DNA of 9,711 bases from an uncultured Actinomycetes bacterium (GTDB taxonomy: Bacteria; Actinomycetota; Thermoleophilia; Solirubrobacterales; Solirubrobacteraceae). The translations under genes were made by a program, and so were the position numbers. How positions within the stretch are numbered: the stretch's first letter is position 1; each line of letters opens with the position of its first letter. The notes below the pieces were generated by a model, which was given only the letters and a program-made list of their open reading frames with translations, was not told the origin of the DNA and made no database searches. Below are positions 6,569-9,711 of the stretch, piece after piece. The stretch lies in the NCBI GenBank assembly GCA_937888775.1, contig CALAQT010000103.1:1-9711 (forward strand). Reading direction: 5' to 3'.

Positions 6569-8055
6569 CGCTCGTGCTCTCGGGCCTGGTCGGCGTCGTC
6601 GGGCTCGTCGAGCGGCTGGTTGAGCTGGGCCTCCCAGCCGAGCAGCCGAAGCGTCGCGCGACCCGTGGTCGATTCAGTGTCCGCGGGCGGCGCGGGCGGG
6701 TCGAGCGGCTCGATCTCACCCGGGCCGGTGATCGGCGCGACCCGCACCCGCGCACGACGTCGTGCGCGTCTGGCCCACGCCTTCAGCTCCCGCTCGTCCT
6801 CGCGACGACGCTCGAGCACGCGAGCACGCGCGGCCGCGTCGAGCTCAACCGACGGCCGCGCGGTCGCCAACCACCGGCCCTCGTGGAACACCTCGATCCA
6901 CCGACGGTCGTGCGGCATGTACGCGACCTCAACCTCCTCGCCGCGCATCCCCGACAGCTCATCCGCGAAGTAGATGCCGCTGTTGTGATGGATCCCGTCC
7001 TTCTGCACGACATGCGTGCAGCGGGCGAGCAGCATCCACCGCGCCTCCTGGTGCTCAAGCGCGCGCACCGGCGTCGCGTCCGACCGCCACACCTCCACAG
7101 GCGTGCGGCCCGCCAGCGCCGTGTGCGGCCGAGCGGTGTTGTAGCCGTTGATCCAGTCGGCGAACATGGCCACGAACCGCTCGAGCGTCCACGGGGTCTG
7201 GTCGACCAGCCGGCCGCGGACGTCGCGCGGCCCGCCGGTCCAGCCCGGGAGCCCCTGCAGCAGTTCCTGCTCGATCGTCCGATTCAGCCGCTCGATCTTT
7301 CCCTTCTGCCACGGGCAATAGGCATCCGTCCGCCGGGAGACGCAGCCAAGCGCGAGCGTCGCCTGCGCGATCGAGTCGGCCGCGAACTCAAGCCCCCGAT
7401 CCCACTTGAGCAGGACCGGCACGCCGCCAAACGGACCCCGCTCCGGGTCGACTGTCACCGCCATCCGCAGCGCGGCGAGCACCTCCGCCTGGGTTGGGCG
7501 CAACGACATCGCCCACCCCACGATCAACCTGGAGAACTGATCGACGAACAGCGTCACCCACGGTCGCTGCGGCCGCGTGGCGCGCGGGGCGAGCACCTCG
7601 ATCGAGAGCTGCTTGTGATCACCCTCGTAGCACTCCGCGCGGAACCGCGCCTCGTACCGCAGGTACACGGCCCGGTCCCGCACCGCCACGTCGCCACGAC
7701 GGGCCAGATCGCGCTGCGCCGGGCTCAACCCGCGCTCGAACGCGCGCGCCAGCGTCCGCACCGACGGGACCTCCTCGCCCTCCTCCACGAGCTGTCGATG
7801 CACCGCCGCGACGTTCCCGCGCCACGCCAACAGCAGCTCGACCGCCCGCTCGCTCGGGACGACCCCGCTCGACCGCCGCGACGGTGGGCCGGCAGACGCG
7901 ATCCACCGCCACATCGTGCTCTCCGCCACCCCGCACGCAGTCGCCGCCTCCCCGACCAAGCGGCGACTCAGCGGCGCCGCCTTTTGTGCCGCGGCCAGCC
8001 GCTCGACGATGCCGCAGCGCAGCTCGGCCTGCGAGCTGCCCGTGAGCTCACCCAT
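6565..8055 (-). CDS. DDE transposase of the Mu/TniA/TnsB superfamily (496 aa)
   Basis: This integrase-core (rve) transposase would cut and join the element ends. The catalytic acids are D146 (EGDHKQL), D219 (LKWDRGLEF) and E255 (KGKIERLNRT), with exactly 35 residues between the second D and the E. An N-terminal helix-turn-helix is seen at about 33-52 (GEAATACGVAESTMWRWI) and a second helical DNA-binding segment at about 68-113. After the core, WINGYNTARPHTALAGRTP (301-319) is the typical post-catalytic helix. Residues about 340-402 resemble the Mu C-terminal beta-barrel (HHNSGIYFADELSG, RRWIEVFHEGRWLATARP). The tail is arginine-rich and then acidic, perhaps the surface that contacts the ATPase. 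The ATG at 8055 is chosen because AAGGGA lies 9 nt upstream; the frame is open to a GTG at 8169, but that part is arginine-rich and unlikely. It is first gene of a four-gene operon. Confidence 0.94.
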   Translation of the reverse strand: MGELTGSSQAELRCGIVERLAAAQKAAPLSRRLVGEAATACGVAESTMWRWIASAGPPSRRSSGVVPSERAVELLLAWRGNVAAVHRQLVEEGEEVPSVRTLARAFERGLSPAQRDLARRGDVAVRDRAVYLRYEARFRAECYEGDHKQLSIEVLAPRATRPQRPWVTLFVDQFSRLIVGWAMSLRPTQAEVLAALRMAVTVDPERGPFGGVPVLLKWDRGLEFAADSIAQATLALGCVSRRTDAYCPWQKGKIERLNRTIEQELLQGLPGWTGGPRDVRGRLVDQTPWTLERFVAMFADWINGYNTARPHTALAGRTPVEVWRSDATPVRALEHQEARWMLLARCTHVVQKDGIHHNSGIYFADELSGMRGEEVEVAYMPHDRRWIEVFHEGRWLATARPSVELDAAARARVLERRREDERELKAWARRARRRARVRVAPITGPGEIEPLDPPAPPADTESTTGRATLRLLGWEAQLNQPLDEPDDADQAREHER

Positions 8056-8209
8056 CTCACACCATCCCTTCGCCCGGTTCGCCTCGACCAAACCACGCCA
8101 AGCCAGCGGTCGCAAGCCACGGGCGCGTCGGTCACGAGCTGAGAGCCGCAATCTGAGGGGAAATCCCACTCGGCGCAGAGCCGACCGGGACTACGCTCGA
8201 CGACCCACG
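8056..8209. promoter_or_regulatory. Divergent intergenic region between transposase operon and XRE gene, with a fourth end-like motif
   Basis: These 154 nt separate the starts of the leftward transposase operon and the rightward regulator, so both promoters should lie here. At 8129-8146 stands CGGTC-N6-TGAGAGC, the same 12 bases as the array at 3867-3930 and in the same orientation, but with a spacer one base shorter. It could let the transposase or a regulator bind its own promoter region. Near 8093-8121 are short imperfect repeats of CAAGCCA. A TACGCT (8192-8197) could be a -10 element for the regulator. No convincing -35 box is seen. Confidence 0.4.
8065..8070 (-). promoter_or_regulatory. 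Ribosome binding site of the transposase gene
   Basis: The minus strand reads AAGGGA here with 9 nt to the ATG at 8055. It supports the 496-residue form over the 534-residue form that would begin at 8169. Confidence 0.6.
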
Positions 8210-8557
8210 ATGGCTCGCACCCCACCAGCCGACGCACCCCTCACCGAAACGCTGCCGGCGCTGATGCGCACTCAAGGCGTCAGCTACCGCGCGCTCGCCG
8301 CACAGACGCGGCTTCTGGACCGCAAAGGGAACGGGCTGAGCCACAGCCACCTCGTCAACCTCGCCGCCGGCCGCGAGCTCCCAAGCCGCCGCGCACTCGA
8401 GCTCCTCGCCTGCGCCTTCGAGCTCTCGCCGGACTACTTCGCCGAATACAGACTCGCGGAGCTCCGCTGGCAGCTCGACGAGCGCCAGGTCGGGTTCGAC
8501 GCCGCCTACCGTACCTATCGAACCCTCACCCGACGCCGCCCAGCGCGATCGGGGTGA
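8210..8557 (+). CDS. XRE-family helix-turn-helix regulator (115 aa)
   Basis: This is a small Cro/C1-type DNA-binding protein. Residues about 12-65 form the helix-turn-helix: TLPALMRTQGVSYRALAAQT, then LSHSHLVNLAAGRELPSRRA with SHSHLVNLAAG as recognition helix, then LELLACAFELSPDYFAEYRL. The C-terminal part (about 66-115) is helical and basic. The ATG at 8210 is chosen because homology to the fold begins soon after; the frame is open back to 7916, but that would overlap the transposase. No Shine-Dalgarno is visible and TACGCT lies 12 nt upstream, so the mRNA may have a very short leader. It is divergent from the transposase operon and convergent with the recombinase (17-nt gap). By analogy with mobile-element repressors it may control one or both; the sequence does not show which. 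Confidence 0.85.
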   Translation: MARTPPADAPLTETLPALMRTQGVSYRALAAQTRLLDRKGNGLSHSHLVNLAAGRELPSRRALELLACAFELSPDYFAEYRLAELRWQLDERQVGFDAAYRTYRTLTRRRPARSG

Positions 8558-8578
8558 GCGAGAGCCTGGTCAGCTCAC
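8554..8578. terminator. Inverted repeat spanning two convergent stop codons, possible bidirectional terminator
   Basis: GTGAGC (8554-8559) and GCTCAC (8573-8578) are perfect complements separated by 13 nt. The left arm contains the TGA stop of the XRE gene and the right arm the TGA stop of the recombinase on the other strand. The position suits a shared terminator between convergent genes, but the stem is only 6 bp and there is no T-run, so the call is weak. Confidence 0.3.
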
Positions 8579-9441
8579 TCGTCGGCGGGCAGCAGCTCGA
8601 CCGCGCGGCGGCGGTCCTCCGCGCTCGGGCGCGTGTACACGCGAGTCGTCTCAAGCCGAGCATGGCCGAGCAGCTCAGCTGCGATCACGAGATCCGTCCC
8701 GCCGCGCACGAGCGTCGTCGCGAACGAGTGCCGCAGCACGTGGGCGGTCACGTGGTCATCCAGCCCCGCCTTCTCGGCGATGCCCGTGATCACGTCGTGC
8801 GCGCCGCGCGCGCTCAGTCGCGATCCTCGGCGGTTCACGAACAGCGCCGCGGTCTCGGCCGCCCCGCTCCAGCCCGGGCGCTCCGCGATCCACTCCGACA
8901 GTGCCACCCGCAGCTGCGGGTGCATCGGCAATTCGCGCAAGCGGTCTCCCTTGCCGAGCACTCGAAGCGCGCCCTTGCGCGCCGACAAGCGCACGTCATC
9001 AACATCGAGCGCGACCGTCTCGGCGATCCTCGTGCCGGCGTAAAACGGCACCAGCGCGAGCGCCCGGTCACGCGTCGACCCGCACGCCTGCGCCGCGCGC
9101 AGGAAACGCATCTGCGCCTTCGGGGCAAGCGCACGCGGCGCGACCGCTGGGACATCCGCCCGCTTCGCCCTGGCCGGCCCAACCCCGCGCCGGATATAGA
9201 AGTCATCCACCGCCGCCAGCGCGCCGTTCACGGTCGCCGGACTGCGCTTGAGCACCGCCTGGAGGTAGCCCCGGTAGTCGCGAACCGCCCAGTCGCGTGC
9301 GGCCGCGTCGCCCAGCGGATCGCCGTCGCCCTCCACCGCCGCAAGCCAGACCAGATACTGCCGCACCTTCGACGCGTACGTACGACGCGTCTGCTCCGCC
9401 AGCGGCGCCGCCCGAAGCGCCTCGACATAGGCATCGAGCAC
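8575..9441 (-). CDS. Tyrosine recombinase (XerC/D- or TnpI-like, 288 aa)
   Basis: This is a phage-integrase-family recombinase with every catalytic residue present. For the 288-residue form these are R138 (AGTRIAE), K164 (VLGKGDR), H234 and R237 (HVLRHSFATTL), H260 (LLGHARLETT) and nucleophile Y269 (RVYTR). The N-terminal SAM-like core-binding domain spans about 1-85 (AEQTRRTYASKVRQYLVWL). Xer-like proteins are about 300 residues, so the length fits. The start is uncertain. GTG 9441 is conservative; the frame continues upstream through GTG 9600 to TTG 9687, and residues such as APVELPAGARG just before 9441 look coding-like, so the true start may be GTG 9600. However, codons above about 9505 lose the G/C third-position bias and run through the palindromic motifs, which argues for non-coding DNA there. 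It could act as integrase, multimer or cointegrate resolvase. Confidence 0.93.
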   Translation of the reverse strand: MLDAYVEALRAAPLAEQTRRTYASKVRQYLVWLAAVEGDGDPLGDAAARDWAVRDYRGYLQAVLKRSPATVNGALAAVDDFYIRRGVGPARAKRADVPAVAPRALAPKAQMRFLRAAQACGSTRDRALALVPFYAGTRIAETVALDVDDVRLSARKGALRVLGKGDRLRELPMHPQLRVALSEWIAERPGWSGAAETAALFVNRRGSRLSARGAHDVITGIAEKAGLDDHVTAHVLRHSFATTLVRGGTDLVIAAELLGHARLETTRVYTRPSAEDRRRAVELLPADE

Positions 9442-9506
9442 GCCGCGCGCGCCGGCGGGAAGCTCGACCGGCGCTCGCCCTCGCCGTCCGCGTCGATCGT
9501 CCTGCC

Positions 9507-9613
9507 CGTTCTCTGATCTGAAGCAGATTCCGCCGGTTTCAGCCGCCGCTTCTGCGCGTTCTCTGAAGCCACACCCGCAGTCTACTTCAGAGAACGTCAC
9601 TTCTCTGAAGCAG
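9507..9613. repeat. Four-motif recombination-site-like array upstream of the recombinase
   Basis: Copies of TTCTCTGAAG occur at 9559-9568 (plus), 9585-9594 (minus) and 9601-9610 (plus), with a variant at 9509-9523 where TCTGA is doubled (TTC-TCTGA-TCTGA-AG). The first and second exact copies extend to a perfect 12-bp inverted repeat (CGTTCTCTGAAG 9557-9568 and CTTCAGAGAACG 9585-9596). TCTGAAGCAG is repeated at 9517-9526 and 9604-9613. The two left-hand copies are direct repeats of each other; the two right-hand copies are inverted. Established comparison: the internal resolution site of Tn4430-type transposons has a core of two inverted TnpI motifs plus two accessory direct motifs in a little over 100 bp next to tnpI. 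The alternative is a set of repressor operators for the recombinase gene. Confidence 0.65.
9582..9613. other. Candidate tyrosine-recombinase core (crossover) site
   Basis: The arms CTTCAGAGAA (9585-9594) and TTCTCTGAAG (9601-9610) are perfect complements around the 6-bp centre CGTCAC (9595-9600). Extending outward, one mismatch and two further pairs give 12 of 13 matching bases per arm (9582-9594 and 9601-9613). Inverted arms of about 11-13 bp around a 6-8 bp centre are the standard crossover layout of tyrosine recombinases such as XerCD, Cre and TnpI. It lies about 140-170 nt upstream of the conservative recombinase start. Confidence 0.55.
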
Positions 9614-9711
9614 CCCCCGCCGGGAACGGAAGGCCGATGATCTGGCTCTCGCTTCTGGCGACCGATGAAAGTCAAGGGGCTGGGCAAAATAATTCCCGGG
9701 GTCCAATCGGT
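9614..9711. other. Right edge, no gene seen; degenerate inverted end motif
   Basis: No convincing gene is seen here. The minus strand carries CGGTC-N8-CGAGAGC at 9664-9645, which differs from the left-end motif by one base and one extra spacer base and lies in the opposite orientation, as a right transposon end would. Minus-strand TTGACT (9675-9670) could be a -35 box for the recombinase, but no good -10 follows at 17 nt. The last bases, AATCGGT (9705-9711), again resemble the start of a motif copy cut by the window. Confidence 0.25.

Larger units (their letters stand above)
3861..9700. mobile_element. Putative Mu/Tn402-like transposon with tyrosine-recombinase module (right boundary unresolved)
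   Basis: Between the tandem end-like motifs (3867-3930) and the right edge lie all the parts of a replicative transposon: a DD(35)E transposase, an AAA+ partner, two accessory proteins, a small regulator, and a site-specific recombinase with a palindromic site. The left tip is suggested at TG 3861. A degenerate inverted copy of the end motif lies at 9645-9664 (spacer 8 instead of 7, one base changed), so the right tip may be close to or beyond the window end; the end coordinate given is nominal. No target-site duplication could be found. Alternatively only the operon at about 3861-8150 is the transposon and the recombinase belongs to the host conjugative element. Confidence 0.45.

Noticed and set aside
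5813..8055. Simple IS21 (istA/istB) insertion sequence
   Set aside because: The transposase and ATPase pair is similar in order, but the two coupled accessory genes, the transposase C-terminal barrel and the multi-site end fit a Mu/Tn402/Tn7-like element better.
4545..8142. Long plus-strand frames opposite the transposition operon (4545-5897, 6167-6973, 6556-8142)
   Set aside because: They are antisense to the ATPase, transposase and their neighbour, are rich in arginine, proline and alanine, and carry no motif.
8056..8169. N-terminal extension of the transposase to GTG 8169
   Set aside because: The extension is arginine-rich, would fill the divergent promoter region, and the ATG at 8055 has its own AAGGGA.
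8554..9516. Plus-strand frame opposite the recombinase
   Set aside because: It is antisense to a tyrosine recombinase with all catalytic residues and has shadow-like composition.
9442..9687. N-terminal extension of the recombinase to TTG 9687 as certain coding sequence
   Set aside because: The start is a rare TTG, third-position G/C bias is lost, and the repeated F(R/S)E peptides are just the translation of the palindromic DNA motifs. A start at GTG 9600 is not excluded.

Overview
The window is very GC-rich DNA with strong G/C third-position bias, ATGA/GTGA gene overlaps and frequent GTG starts. This suggests an actinomycete-like bacterium. The style of the relaxase and of the small XRE protein would fit a Thermoleophilia-type actinobacterium, but that is only an inference. 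Nothing looks like core chromosome: every recognisable gene belongs to conjugation, transposition or site-specific recombination.

Layout. Left block, minus strand: a 1,099-residue MobF-type conjugative relaxase-helicase (345-3644) with a perfect ribosome binding site. It is followed downstream by a small unassigned protein (78-296) and perhaps the start of another gene leaving the window (48-1). Upstream of the relaxase lies about 300 bp without a gene. It is dense in inverted repeats (3739-3823), a candidate origin of transfer, and then holds three precisely tandem copies of CGGTC-N7-TGAGAGC (3867-3930).

Middle block, minus strand: a tightly packed operon read from 8055 down to 3956. It encodes a DD(35)E Mu/TniA/TnsB-like transposase, an AAA+ ATPase of the MuB/TniB/TnsC kind (4-nt overlap), a 416-residue protein I cannot name whose N-terminal half looks like an ATPase fold without its catalytic motifs (4-nt overlap), and a 193-residue protein that looks like two winged helices. 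The three tandem motifs sit just past the 3' end of this operon, where a transposon end with several transposase binding sites would be expected.

Right block: a plus-strand XRE-type regulator (8210-8557), divergent from the transposase operon and convergent with a complete tyrosine recombinase (minus strand, stop at 8575). Upstream of the recombinase, 9507-9613 carries four copies of a TTCTCTGAAG-type motif. Two form a perfect 10-bp inverted repeat around a 6-bp centre, the architecture of a tyrosine-recombinase core site. The other two stand as direct repeats to one side. This resembles the internal resolution site of TnpI-type transposons.

Working model (inference): a Mu/Tn402-like replicative transposon with unusual third and fourth proteins in place of TniQ, and a tyrosine recombinase plus palindromic site in place of the usual serine resolvase plus res. 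It would be inserted beside, or be part of, a conjugative element encoding the relaxase. The left boundary is suggested near 3861; the right boundary is not resolved and may lie at or beyond the window edge.
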